A DNA stretch of 64,000 nucleotides from Pricia mediterranea (lineage in GTDB: Bacteria; Bacteroidota; Bacteroidia; Flavobacteriales; Flavobacteriaceae): NCBI RefSeq assembly GCF_032248455.1, contig NZ_JAVTTP010000002.1:62001-126000 (forward strand). Reading direction: 5' to 3'. Positions 42,872 to 51,796 of the stretch are shown here, piece after piece. Each line of letters starts with the position of its first letter. The stretch's first letter is position 1. The position numbers were made by a program, and so were the translations under genes. Under the pieces are notes generated by a model. The model did not search any database. It saw nothing but the letters and a program-made list of their open reading frames with translations, and had not been told where the DNA came from.

Positions 42872-42983
42872 CATTACTTCTTACGTTCCCATATCTTGTC
42901 TTTCTGTTCTCTGTTCCCTTCTGTTTTTGCTTTGCTCCTTCCGTCCTTGCTTCTTTTGTTTTTATCCTGTATTCCTAAGTTCC

Positions 42984-43886
42984 CTACCTCAAGCTCTCCC
43001 CCCCATCGACTTTGATCACCGTTCCCGTTATCCATCGCGCTTCCTCGGTGGTGAGCAGGTACACCGCATTGGCGATATCTTCGGGAAGGGTTAAACGGCT
43101 ATTGGGATTGCGCTGTAGGGCGTTCTCCTTGATGCTCCCGTGGTCGGGAATCATACGGAAGGCCTTGGTATCGGTGGTTCCGGCCTGGATGCAATTGGCT
43201 TTAATGCCTATGGACGCAAATTCCAAGGCGATATTCCGGGTCAGTGCCTCCAAGGTAGCCTTCGCGGCGGATACGGCGGCATAACCGGGCCAGGCTTTAC
43301 TGCTGCCCTCGCTGGTGAAGGAAATGATACGGGCGTCTGCGTCGAACAGGCCTTCATTTGCCAATTCTTTGGTCCAATCATATAGGCTCAGGGCCATGGC
43401 GTTCAACGTCAATTCGAAATCCCTATGATCCAGCACGGGGCTGCGTTCTCCCTGCCAGTTTGAATTTCTCGAGAGGTTTCTTCTTTCCGCCGGCTTCCGT
43501 TCTTTCGAATGGTTCTGGTCTCCCAGGGGATTTCGTTCTTCGGAAGGACTTCGTTCTTCAAAAAACATCGGTTTAAGACTTCCCTTGGCGATACTGTGGA
43601 CAAGCACCTTAAGGGTTTGACCCTCCTCTAACAGCGATTTGATTTCCCCAATGGCAGTACTGCGCTTCTCCGCATTCGCGACATCCAGATTATAACTTTT
43701 CAACTGTATCCCGTTGGAACTGATTTTCTGGAAATGGGACTGGATTTCCTTTATATCCGCCCTTCTGTCTCGATGCACGATGACAAGGTCAAAACCGTGA
43801 CGCGCCAGCTTTCTGGCCGTCGCCAGCCCCAGCCCGCTGCTTCCACCCAAAATCAAAGCCCATCCTTTTTTTGCATCCCCCGTCAT
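42984..43886 (-). CDS. SDR with FabI/FabL-type catalytic motif
   Basis: 300 aa. Dinucleotide motif GGSSGLGLATARKLARHG. The active site is Tyr202...Lys209, i.e. Y-x6-K (YAAVSAAKATLEALTRN), the arrangement of enoyl-ACP reductases FabI/FabL, not the Y-x3-K of ketoreductases; the ending GTVIKVDGGESLR is like FabL. It may thus be the enoyl reductase of the cluster, though a ketoreductase role is not excluded. Residues about 110-150 are an odd low-complexity insert rich in E-R-x-P (ERSPSEERNPLG, KERKPAERRN). The spacer downstream has similar purine-rich repeats. Confidence 0.85.
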   Translation of the reverse strand: MTGDAKKGWALILGGSSGLGLATARKLARHGFDLVIVHRDRRADIKEIQSHFQKISSNGIQLKSYNLDVANAEKRSTAIGEIKSLLEEGQTLKVLVHSIAKGSLKPMFFEERSPSEERNPLGDQNHSKERKPAERRNLSRNSNWQGERSPVLDHRDFELTLNAMALSLYDWTKELANEGLFDADARIISFTSEGSSKAWPGYAAVSAAKATLEALTRNIALEFASIGIKANCIQAGTTDTKAFRMIPDHGSIKENALQRNPNSRLTLPEDIANAVYLLTTEEARWITGTVIKVDGGESLR

Positions 43887-43951
43887 AAAATTTAAAGTTC
43901 TTATCCTTGAATCCTAATAAACGCCTAAACTTATAAACCCAAAAACTAAAT

Positions 43952-45016
43952 TCACCACTCCAACAACACCCGTTGTGCCGAAAACCCGGGCCCGAAACTC
44001 AAGATCAAACCCTGTTCCCCTTTACCGATTCCTTTTTCCATAAAACGCTCCAGTACGTAAAGGACGGTAGCGCTACTCATATTCCCGAATTGGCGCAGCA
44101 CCTCACGGGTATCGTCGATGTTTTTGCCCAGTTTTCCGAACAGCTCCTCTACGGTCTGCACGATCTTACGCCCCCCGGGATGAAAGATCAAGTGGTCGAC
44201 CGCCTCGATCGAGGTACCGTGCTTCCGCAAAAAAGGATGAACGATATCAGGAAAATGTGCGGCAATGGTTTCGGGCACCTCGACATCCAAAATCATCTTG
44301 AGGCCGTGATCCGTCAAGTCGAAACCCATCATACGGGTGGCATCCGGAAAATGGTACATTTCCCCTCCTACTACTTTGGGTCCCGCTGCCGCCTTTTCGG
44401 AGGACAGCAGTACACAAGCCGCACCATCGCCGAAAATGGCCGCACTGACCATGTTCGCCATGGAATAATCGTCGAGCTGGAAAGTGGCAGTGGGACTCTC
44501 GACCGCTACCACAGCGGCCCGTTTATCGGGATTCTTCCGCAAAAAGCTTTCCGCATAAATGAGTCCCGATACCCCTGCCGCGCAGCCCATTTCGGTTACG
44601 GGAAGACGAACGACATCCTGTCTTAGGCCCAGATCGTTGATGAGAAAGGCATCTAAAGAGGGAATCATAATGCCGGTGCAGCTAACGGTTATAATATAAT
44701 CTAAAGAATCGGGAGACCACGATGCTCGCTCCAAGGCCTTTTCAAGCACTCTTTTTCCCAGTTTTTTCACCTCACGGACATAAATATCGTTCTTTTTCCC
44801 AAAGGAAGTTGCCGTAAACACCTCTTCCGGCTCCATTATACTGTAGCGCCGATCTACTGCCGCCGCCTCGAAAATCTTAATTACTTTTCGGCGGAACCGT
44901 TCCTCCCGACCCGCCAGCCAAAGCTCTACTAAGGGAATGATATCCTCTGTATTCTTGCAATATTCCGGCAGCTGTTTCGCCACGGTGGTTACCCTTACTT
45001 CATTCATATGCTCCAT
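43952..45016 (-). CDS. Type III polyketide synthase (chalcone-synthase family)
   Basis: 354 aa thiolase-fold protein with the type III triad: Cys145 in EMGCAAGVSGLIYAESF in outline (GCAAG), His279 in IFHPGGRKI and Asn312 in GNMSSATVLYV. It should extend an acyl starter with malonyl-CoA and cyclise to a pyrone, resorcinol or phloroglucinol. An overlap of 17 bp with the upstream methyltransferase gene (or 8 bp if the start is at 45007) indicates translational coupling. With ACP, ketosynthase, dehydratase and reductase genes following, a fatty-acyl starter is likely. Confidence 0.94.
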   Translation of the reverse strand: MEHMNEVRVTTVAKQLPEYCKNTEDIIPLVELWLAGREERFRRKVIKIFEAAAVDRRYSIMEPEEVFTATSFGKKNDIYVREVKKLGKRVLEKALERASWSPDSLDYIITVSCTGIMIPSLDAFLINDLGLRQDVVRLPVTEMGCAAGVSGLIYAESFLRKNPDKRAAVVAVESPTATFQLDDYSMANMVSAAIFGDGAACVLLSSEKAAAGPKVVGGEMYHFPDATRMMGFDLTDHGLKMILDVEVPETIAAHFPDIVHPFLRKHGTSIEAVDHLIFHPGGRKIVQTVEELFGKLGKNIDDTREVLRQFGNMSSATVLYVLERFMEKGIGKGEQGLILSFGPGFSAQRVLLEW

Positions 45017-45728
45017 TTAATCGTTGGGTATCCATGACCCATACATAGCGAAAGGCCCATTTCCACTTTATATCGTGGTCCACCGAAGGCAGAGTCTCGG
45101 CAAAGCGCTGCAGCTCCGCTCTGGTAAACCCGCTTTTTATGGATATCAATCCGTCGTGTTTCGCAATTTTTGTTCGTATAAAAATAGCACTAAAGCCCCT
45201 AAAAAGATGGTAGGCAAGCGGACTTCTTTGCAAATCGTTGATAACGACCCCTATACGTGCCAATTGGGTAAACCGATCTAGAAAAACCGAGATGTTTTCA
45301 TCAAAGAAATGATGCATGGTAAGGGTACAGAGCACAATATCGCTATGCAGATCCTCGGGGGATAGCTGTAAAATGTCCTGCTTTATAAACTGTATTTCAG
45401 GAAAACCGGAAGAAGCGTTTCTCGCAATGGCCAGACACTTTTCGCTCAAATCGATACCAATGGCCTCAATCGATACGCCCATTCGTCGGCCCAATTTCAC
45501 GACTTCCCGCAGCATGCCGCCGTTACCGCAACCCATGTCCACAATCGTATATGATTCTTGGGGGTGCTTGCGTATCAACTGCGCCACTCCCCGCAAGGTA
45601 ATTTGATGGCCTCCCAATAGGCGATTGGTCCGGTCCACGTCGTGCAGTACTTTCTTGAGGATGTCGGAATCCATCCCCACATCGTCCATCAGTTCCGGAT
45701 CTCTGTTCCGTTTTACAAAATCGCTCAT
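45000..45728 (-). CDS. SAM-dependent methyltransferase
   Basis: 242 aa. The start is set at 45728 (MSDFVKRNRDPELM), whose ATG overlaps the TGA of the upstream FAD gene; a longer frame to 45887 would lie in that gene's coding region and is rejected. Class I SAM motif: YTIVDMGCGNGGMLREVVKL, then AIGIDLSEKCL and a downstream DIVLCTLTMHHF. It probably methylates an oxygen of the polyketide made by the next gene, which overlaps its end. Confidence 0.9.
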   Translation of the reverse strand: MSDFVKRNRDPELMDDVGMDSDILKKVLHDVDRTNRLLGGHQITLRGVAQLIRKHPQESYTIVDMGCGNGGMLREVVKLGRRMGVSIEAIGIDLSEKCLAIARNASSGFPEIQFIKQDILQLSPEDLHSDIVLCTLTMHHFFDENISVFLDRFTQLARIGVVINDLQRSPLAYHLFRGFSAIFIRTKIAKHDGLISIKSGFTRAELQRFAETLPSVDHDIKWKWAFRYVWVMDTQRLNGAYE

Positions 45729-46852
45729 CAGCTTATAGGTTTGCCATGGGTGCCGGCAATTAATTTTTGAAGTAATCGAGGGGATTTGACCATCCATGAT
45801 AAAGCGATGGCGGACAACTGCGGATTCAGTAAAAGAGATTGCAAACGTCTTCCCGTCCACAGCCGCCTCTGAAAATACTTGTTCCATTGTGCTTGGTACT
45901 CCTTTTCGAGATAGCTACGATTGCGACGTTTATCCCTTAAATAACCATCGATCAACTCCGCTGCGATTTTAGCGCTGTGAATCGCCATGGCCATCCCGTT
46001 CCCGCAAAGCGGATGTATCAGTCCCGCCGTATCCCCGCACATCAAAATGTGCCGCTCCACCGCTTGCTTGGGGTGAAAAGAAATCTGGGCTATAGTCAAG
46101 GGCGCGTCGAACAACGGGGTCGCATGTTGTAAGAACTTCCCCAAAAACGGATTTTGGGACACGACCTTGACATTAAAACTTTCAATACTTTTTTCTTGTC
46201 TGAAACTGCTATACGACGCGAGATAACAGAAATTGACCGCTCCGCTTTCCGTTCGCGAGAGACCGGCATATCCCCCCTTGAAATTGTGTAATGCCACCAC
46301 ATCATCTGGAAAATCCTCATAGGAATAATGGGATTTCACCGCTAACCAAGAGGATTTTTTTTCGATAAAATCCCGATTCAGGACTTTATCCAGGGCCGCA
46401 CGTTTGCCGTAGGCCCCGATCGCTATATCTGAAGTATAAGTTTCGCCTGATTCCGTAACCACCTCAAAAACAGTATCTACATAGGAAATTGACGCGACAC
46501 TCTTAAAGAGAAACTGGGCGCCGAGCTTTACCGCACGACGATAGAGCAACTCATCGAAGGCATACCGGCTGATACCCTTTCCTCCCAAAGGAAGACGGGC
46601 CTCCAATCCTTTTCCACCTACCGTACTTAACTGCAAACGCTTTATTTCAACGGCAGATGCGTTTTCAAGCGAAATTCCCAATTCGTGCAGATAGGGCACT
46701 ATTTCGTTAGAAACATATTCCCCGCACACCTTGTGGTGGGGATATCCATATCTTTCGAATATAGTTACCTGATGCCCCCTTCTGCTCAAATCGATAGCAG
46801 CGGTCAACCCGGCCAATCCGCCCCCTACCACTATAATTTCGCGATGCTGCAT
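45728..46852 (-). CDS. FAD-dependent oxidoreductase (geranylgeranyl-reductase/monooxygenase-like)
   Basis: 374 aa with a Rossmann start EIIVVGGGLAGLTAAIDLSRRG in outline, a CGEYVSNEIVPYL stretch and the second FAD motif CGDTAGLIHPLCGNGMAMAIHSAKIAAELI in outline (GDTAG and PLCGNGM). This places it among group A flavoprotein hydroxylases and geranylgeranyl-reductase-like enzymes. As first gene of the minus-strand cluster it probably hydroxylates or reduces the product of the downstream PKS. It is joined to the methyltransferase by a 1-bp stop/start overlap. Confidence 0.9.
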   Translation of the reverse strand: MQHREIIVVGGGLAGLTAAIDLSRRGHQVTIFERYGYPHHKVCGEYVSNEIVPYLHELGISLENASAVEIKRLQLSTVGGKGLEARLPLGGKGISRYAFDELLYRRAVKLGAQFLFKSVASISYVDTVFEVVTESGETYTSDIAIGAYGKRAALDKVLNRDFIEKKSSWLAVKSHYSYEDFPDDVVALHNFKGGYAGLSRTESGAVNFCYLASYSSFRQEKSIESFNVKVVSQNPFLGKFLQHATPLFDAPLTIAQISFHPKQAVERHILMCGDTAGLIHPLCGNGMAMAIHSAKIAAELIDGYLRDKRRNRSYLEKEYQAQWNKYFQRRLWTGRRLQSLLLNPQLSAIALSWMVKSPRLLQKLIAGTHGKPIS

Positions 46853-46870
46853 GCAGTAAACTATTGGATT

Positions 46871-47566
46871 TTATCCCTTTACCTGCTGCTGGGCTTCTTG
46901 TTTCAGGGCATCACTCGCCACGATGGCCATCTCGACCCGGCGGTTTTGCGCCTTGCCTTCTTTAGTGGTATTGTCGGCTACAGGTTGATTCTCGCCATAC
47001 CATTTGGTGGTGAATCGACTTCTGTCGATACCTTGGGAAACCAGATAATCGGTCACCGAGGTTGCCCGTTTTTTGGAAAGGTCCATGTTATAGGCATCGG
47101 GACCGGCACTGTCCGTATGGCCTTCTACCAATATGTTGGTCTTAGGATATTCCTTCAAAATCTCGGCCATGCTATTGAGCGTACTCACCGAAGTGCCTTT
47201 TACGTCCGATTTATCGGTATCGAAGTGCACCCCTTGCCCTTCGTTAAAGGTAACATTAATGCCTTCCCCGACCCTGGTCACCTCGGCCCCCGGAATTTCT
47301 GTTTCGATACGTTCCGCCTGTCGGTCCATACGGTTTCCGATAAATCCACCGGCTACGCCACCCACTGCTGCACCTAAAATGGCACCCAATACGGTATTGT
47401 TGCCATCTCCGACATTATTGCCTATAACGCCTCCGATCGCGGCACCGCTTCCGGCACCGATGGCGGCTCCTTTTTGTTTGTTGTTCGCGTTTTTTACGGT
47501 ATTACAACCCATCACCATGGCGAGCGCCATGACCAGGTAGGTCGATTTTAAGAATATACGTTTCAT
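46871..47566 (-). CDS. OmpA-family lipoprotein with glycine-zipper domain
   Basis: 231 aa with lipobox VMGC. A Gly/Ala-rich zipper follows (KGAAIGAGSGAAIGGVIGNN, then AILGAAVGGVAGGFIGNR). The C-terminal OmpA domain has VEGHTDSAGPDAYN and LSKKRATSVTDYLVSQG with the conserved NRRVEM, so it binds peptidoglycan. It should link the outer membrane to the cell wall (YiaD-like). It is 18 bp after the PKS cluster on the same strand in map order, but it probably has its own promoter. Confidence 0.94.
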   Translation of the reverse strand: MKRIFLKSTYLVMALAMVMGCNTVKNANNKQKGAAIGAGSGAAIGGVIGNNVGDGNNTVLGAILGAAVGGVAGGFIGNRMDRQAERIETEIPGAEVTRVGEGINVTFNEGQGVHFDTDKSDVKGTSVSTLNSMAEILKEYPKTNILVEGHTDSAGPDAYNMDLSKKRATSVTDYLVSQGIDRSRFTTKWYGENQPVADNTTKEGKAQNRRVEMAIVASDALKQEAQQQVKG

Positions 47567-47593
47567 AGGTCTGAATTATTAGTTAAAAATTAT

Positions 47594-48073
47594 TTACTGA
47601 CGGCTGAACTCATAAATTACGGAAACGGGATCGCCCTCGACCGTCACATTCGATTTCAAGGTCATTTGGGAGGGGGCCAAGGACACTACATCCAACCGGT
47701 AGCCCTGTTTGCCGTAAATATCGTTTTTCTTCTCGTCGATGTACTTGAACTGTAACTGTTCGCCGCCACCTTGATTTTCGATGATGGACCAACGGATATT
47801 GCGCTGGCCACCCGAACACAGGCTTCCCGGTTGGATCGTGTAGTTCCCGGTGCTGTTATTGTTCCTGAAAAACCAGGTACTGCCCTCAAAGCATACCGCG
47901 GAAGCATCGTCGAACAGTTGTGCCTTGAAATCGCCTTCGCTGCCCTCATATCCGACATTGTCAAGCGTCCAGGTTCCATCGACCATTTTGCGGTCGTTCC
48001 GAACTTGTTTCGAGGTAGAACATGAAAACATAAGCAGGCTTGCTGCAAATAATACAATACTATTTCTAATCAT
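47594..48073 (-). CDS. Lipocalin-like lipoprotein
   Basis: 159 aa, lipobox MFSC. The body begins KMVDGTWTLDNVGYEG, the G-x-W of lipocalin-like beta-barrels, and contains repeated strands with FEGSTWFFRNNNSTGNYTI in outline and two cysteines (SAVCFEG, GSLCSGG) likely paired. It is a flavobacterial 'lipocalin family protein' of the outer membrane, ligand unknown. It precedes the OmpA-type gene in transcription with a 27-bp gap, so the two are an operon. Confidence 0.83.
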   Translation of the reverse strand: MIRNSIVLFAASLLMFSCSTSKQVRNDRKMVDGTWTLDNVGYEGSEGDFKAQLFDDASAVCFEGSTWFFRNNNSTGNYTIQPGSLCSGGQRNIRWSIIENQGGGEQLQFKYIDEKKNDIYGKQGYRLDVVSLAPSQMTLKSNVTVEGDPVSVIYEFSRQ

Positions 48074-48231
48074 AAATCTCTGTTTAAAAGGTTGTTGCTA
48101 AAAAATACTTGCATGCTTATACGATGAAACGGACATCCAAGGTTTAAATTACCACAAAGTTGATTTTTATCGGCGTTTATTGTTGCTGTAAACCAAGAAT
48201 ATATTGGCTCGATTGCAACTACCGACCAGAG

Positions 48232-50208
48232 CTAGTATGCCAACAGCTCTAGAAGTGCCGTGACGAACCTTTGTTTGGGGAGATAACCGTCTTCCAGATT
48301 TTTGGAGAAAGGGATGGGAGTTTCCAAACTGGCGACCCGTTTGATGGGACCGTCCAAATACTCAAAACGGTTTTCCATGACCAAGGCGGATATATCACTG
48401 GCAATGCCCCCGAACAGACTATCTTCTTGTAGGATAATCAGTTTCCCGGTTTTTTCGAGGGATGTATAAATGGTAGCCATATCCAAGGGCATCAACGTAC
48501 GTAAATCGATAAGGTCGGCCTCGATGTCCGGATGCTCTTCCAAAGTCCTTAGTGCCCAATGCACCCCCGCCCCGTAGGAAACGATGGTAATCTGATCGCC
48601 TTTTCTCAGCAAGGTCGCCTTTCCAAAGGGCAGGGTGTAATAATCCGTCGGAACATCTTGATATATGCTTCGATACAGGCCCTTATGTTCAAAAAATAGC
48701 ACGGGATTGGGATCATTGATAGCCGTCGCCAGAAGTCCCTTTGCATCATAAGGAAAGGCGGGATAGGCCACTTTGAGTCCCGGGGTCTTGGTAAACCAGG
48801 CCTCATTGGTCTGGGAGTGAAAGGGACCGGCGCCCACATCGCCCCCGCAGGGCATACGGATGACCACATCGGCGTTGGCACCCCAACGGTAATGTGATTT
48901 GGCGAGGTAGTTCACGATCGGATTAAAGCCGCTACTGGCAAAATCCGCAAATTGCATCTCCACCACGGCCTTCATGCCGTTGATGGAGAGTCCCATTGCC
49001 GCCGATACAATGGCGGATTCGCAAATCGGAGTGTTCCGCACCCTATCTTTTCCGAAGGCATCGGCAAAGCCATCCGTAATTTTAAACACCCCGCCGTATT
49101 CCGCGATATCCTGTCCCATAATCACTAAGTTGTCATGGGCCTCCATGGATTGTTTCAAACCTTGGGAAACGGCATCCACAAGGCGTATGTTTTCCATTTT
49201 ATCCTTCGGGGCAACCTGCTCAACTTCAAACTGTTTGTAAACGTCCTTTAATTCGTTGCTTTGATTAAAGCTTACGGGCGATTCCCGGGTCGCAAATTGT
49301 AAGTGCTCGTTGATCTCAGAATTGATTTCGGATTTAAACGCATCTATTTGGGCGCTGTTCAATAAGCCTTCCCTTGCCAAAAAAGCTTCGTAGTTGGCAA
49401 TGGGATCTTTTGCGCCCCAGGTCGCCATCAACTCATCCGGCACATACTTCGTGCCGCTGGCTTCTTCGTGGCCGCGCATCCGAAACGTCCGGAATTCCAA
49501 CAGCACGGGTTGCGGATGCTTTCTTATCCGTTTACAGAGGGCATCCACCTTCCCGAATACTTCCAAAACATTGTTCCCGTCAATCGTATACGATTCCATC
49601 CCATAGCCTATACCCCTATCCGATAGGTCTTTACAATTGTACTGTTCGCTAGTGGGGGTGGACAGGCCGTATCCGTTGTTCTCGATACAAAAAATCACTG
49701 GAAGCTGCCAGACGGAGGCGATATTCAGGGCTTCGTGAAAATCACCTTCGCTCGTACCGCCCTCCCCGGTAAAGACCGCCGTGACCCGTTCCCTCCCTTG
49801 CAGTAGGTCGGCAAGGGCAATGCCATCGGCAACGCCCAATTGGGGTCCCAAATGGGAAATCATGCCTACCACCTTGTACTCCTGCGTACCGAAGTGGAAG
49901 CTACGGTCACGGCCCTTGGTGAATCCCCCTGCCTTGCCCTGCCATTGTGAAAAGAGCTGCTGTAAGGGAATTTCCCGGGTCGTAAAAACCCCCAGGTTGC
50001 GGTGCATGGGCAATATATATTCCTCTTTGTCCATTGCGCTGGCCACCCCTATCGAAATGGCTTCTTGTCCGATACCACTGAACCATTTGGAAATCTTGCC
50101 CTGCCGTAACAAGATCAGCATCTTCTCTTCGATCAACCGCGGTTTAAGCATGCGCCGATAGAGCTGCACCAGCGTGGCGTCGTCGTAATTTTCCCTTCGA
50201 TATTTCAT
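48232..50208 (-). CDS. 2-oxoacid dehydrogenase E1, fused alpha and beta subunits
   Basis: 658 aa in one chain. Residues 1-330 are the alpha part with the thiamine diphosphate motif GEGGTSEGDFHEALNIAS in outline through IENNGYGLST. Residues 340-658 are the beta part (QDIAEYGGVFKITDGF, IFFEHKG, LIDLRTLMPLD). This fusion is usual in Bacteroidota for the branched-chain (2-oxoisovalerate) complex or a pyruvate-type E1. The E2 and E3 partners are not in the window. The start codon is 157 bp from the divergent oxygenase gene. Confidence 0.93.
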   Translation of the reverse strand: MKYRRENYDDATLVQLYRRMLKPRLIEEKMLILLRQGKISKWFSGIGQEAISIGVASAMDKEEYILPMHRNLGVFTTREIPLQQLFSQWQGKAGGFTKGRDRSFHFGTQEYKVVGMISHLGPQLGVADGIALADLLQGRERVTAVFTGEGGTSEGDFHEALNIASVWQLPVIFCIENNGYGLSTPTSEQYNCKDLSDRGIGYGMESYTIDGNNVLEVFGKVDALCKRIRKHPQPVLLEFRTFRMRGHEEASGTKYVPDELMATWGAKDPIANYEAFLAREGLLNSAQIDAFKSEINSEINEHLQFATRESPVSFNQSNELKDVYKQFEVEQVAPKDKMENIRLVDAVSQGLKQSMEAHDNLVIMGQDIAEYGGVFKITDGFADAFGKDRVRNTPICESAIVSAAMGLSINGMKAVVEMQFADFASSGFNPIVNYLAKSHYRWGANADVVIRMPCGGDVGAGPFHSQTNEAWFTKTPGLKVAYPAFPYDAKGLLATAINDPNPVLFFEHKGLYRSIYQDVPTDYYTLPFGKATLLRKGDQITIVSYGAGVHWALRTLEEHPDIEADLIDLRTLMPLDMATIYTSLEKTGKLIILQEDSLFGGIASDISALVMENRFEYLDGPIKRVASLETPIPFSKNLEDGYLPKQRFVTALLELLAY

Positions 50209-50335
50209 GGACGTACTTTCTAATAACCGCTAAAATTAAGGAAAAGATGTATCACTATCGAGGCTATCCGATGGATTGACCTGCCAGGGCTGAAACGAAG
50301 ATTTGGGCTAAACCCAAGGTTGATCTCAATTTTCT

Positions 50336-50343
50336 TAACTTTG
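50336..50343 (+). promoter_or_regulatory. Candidate -7 promoter box
   Basis: TAACTTTG is a perfect TAnnTTTG, the Bacteroidota -7 consensus, 22 bp before the oxygenase start at 50366. A matching -33 TTG at the proper 17-23 bp spacing is not clear; the nearest TTG is only 13 bp away. Confidence 0.35.
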
Positions 50344-50365
50344 GTCCAACTTTTAAAATACAGCT

Positions 50366-51319
50366 ATGAATGCCATACCCAGCGTTGACCTACGGGACTT
50401 CGTATCCGACGACCCAAAACGCAAGCAAAAATTTATTCAGGAAATCGGTGCGGCCTTCGAGGATATCGGTTTTGTCGCCCTAAGCGGCCATTTTCTATCT
50501 GAAGAACTGGTGGACAAGCTATATGAGGAAATCAAAAAGTTTTTCGCGCTGGATCAGGAGACGAAAGACAAGTATGAAATCGAAGGTATCGGAGGGCAAC
50601 GCGGTTACACCTCCTTCGGAAAAGAACACGCTAAGGGCAGAAAAGAAGGGGACTTAAAGGAGTTCTGGCATTTCGGGCAATACGTGGAGGACAATCCCGA
50701 ACTGGAAAGGGAATATCCCGACAATGTCACCGTTACCGAATTGCCCGATTTCAATGCCGTGGGCAAAGAGACCTATAAGATGTTGGAGAAAACGGCAAAA
50801 TACGTGCTGAGGGCCCTGGCCTTGCATTTGAATTTGGAGGAAGACTATTTCGACGAATATATCAAGAACGGTAATTCCATCTTACGGCCCATTCACTACC
50901 CGCCCATCACTGAAGAACCAAAAAATGCGGAACGGGCGGCCGCACACGGCGACATCAACCTGATTACCTTGCTGATGGGCGCCCAAGGCCGCGGTCTTCA
51001 GGTGAAGAACCACCAAGGGGAATGGATCGATGCCATCGCCGCCCCGAACGAGCTAATGATCAATGTAGGCGATATGCTCTCGCGGTTGACGAACAATAAG
51101 CTGAAATCCACCATTCACAAAGTCATCAATCCCCCTCGGGAGCAATGGGGCACTTCACGCTACTCGATACCCTTTTTTATGCATCCCGTAAGCGACATGC
51201 CGTTGGATTGTCTTGAGAACTGCGTGGACGAAGAACATCCGAAACAATTCGAGGATAGTACCGCCGGCGAATATTTGCACGAACGGCTTGTGGAGCTTGG
51301 GCTTGTGGAGAAAAAATAG
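50366..51319 (+). CDS. 2-oxoglutarate/Fe(II)-type oxygenase (isopenicillin N synthase family)
   Basis: 317 aa with the DIOX_N start (IPSVDLRDFVSDDPKRKQKFIQEIGAAFEDIGFVALSGH in outline). Iron ligands: H-x-D in AAAHGDINLITLL and the distal His in KSTIHKVINPP; the cosubstrate motif is RYSIPFF. It hydroxylates or cyclises a small molecule; substrate not predictable. It has a good -7 box just upstream. A SUI1 gene follows 33 bp later on the same strand, probably co-transcribed. Confidence 0.93.
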   Translation: MNAIPSVDLRDFVSDDPKRKQKFIQEIGAAFEDIGFVALSGHFLSEELVDKLYEEIKKFFALDQETKDKYEIEGIGGQRGYTSFGKEHAKGRKEGDLKEFWHFGQYVEDNPELEREYPDNVTVTELPDFNAVGKETYKMLEKTAKYVLRALALHLNLEEDYFDEYIKNGNSILRPIHYPPITEEPKNAERAAAHGDINLITLLMGAQGRGLQVKNHQGEWIDAIAAPNELMINVGDMLSRLTNNKLKSTIHKVINPPREQWGTSRYSIPFFMHPVSDMPLDCLENCVDEEHPKQFEDSTAGEYLHERLVELGLVEKK

Positions 51320-51352
51320 AACGAGTACTTTGACAAAGCTTAAAATGAGGTC

Positions 51353-51682
51353 ATGGACTTAAAAGACCAATTGAAAAATCTTTTTCCAGAACATGAGGTT
51401 CCGGAAGACGAGAAGCAGCCCGAAAAGAAAGACGATATCTGGCTTCAAGACGATCCGATTCTTTGCAAGTACGAAAAGCGCAGGGGAAAGCCGATTACGA
51501 TCTTGGACGGTTATAACGGTGCCCAGAGCGATTTCAGGAAATTGGCCAAGGAATTGAAGACCGAGCTCGGCGTGGGAGGAAGCTTTAAGAACGGGAAAAT
51601 CATCATCCAAGGGGATTACAGGGCCCGGATTATGGAAATCCTGAAGCAGAAAGGCTTTTCGGTCAAGCGGGTGGGAGGCTAA
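51353..51682 (+). CDS. SUI1/YciH-type translation initiation factor
   Basis: 109 aa. The C-terminal SUI1 domain shows RRGKPITILDGYNG and ELKTELGVGGSFKNGKIIIQGD in outline (LKTELGVGGSFK, IIIQGDY), followed by MEILKQKGFSVKRVGG. An acidic, Lys-rich linker (PEDEKQPEKKDD) leads to it. SUI1/YciH proteins affect start-site selection. It is 33 bp after the oxygenase gene. Confidence 0.92.
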   Translation: MDLKDQLKNLFPEHEVPEDEKQPEKKDDIWLQDDPILCKYEKRRGKPITILDGYNGAQSDFRKLAKELKTELGVGGSFKNGKIIIQGDYRARIMEILKQKGFSVKRVGG

Positions 51683-51796
51683 ACATCGAGATTTTCTAGT
51701 GCCATACAAAAAATAAAGTACAATTTTTATCGTTTATTTTTGTTTGTTTTTATTTAATAGTACATTTAATCCTTGAGAACCTAAACTACATTCCGC

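Noticed and set aside
45729-45887. Longer start of the methyltransferase gene
   Set aside because: Would overlap the FAD gene by 160 bp; the ATG at 45728 fits the stop/start overlap and the family start.
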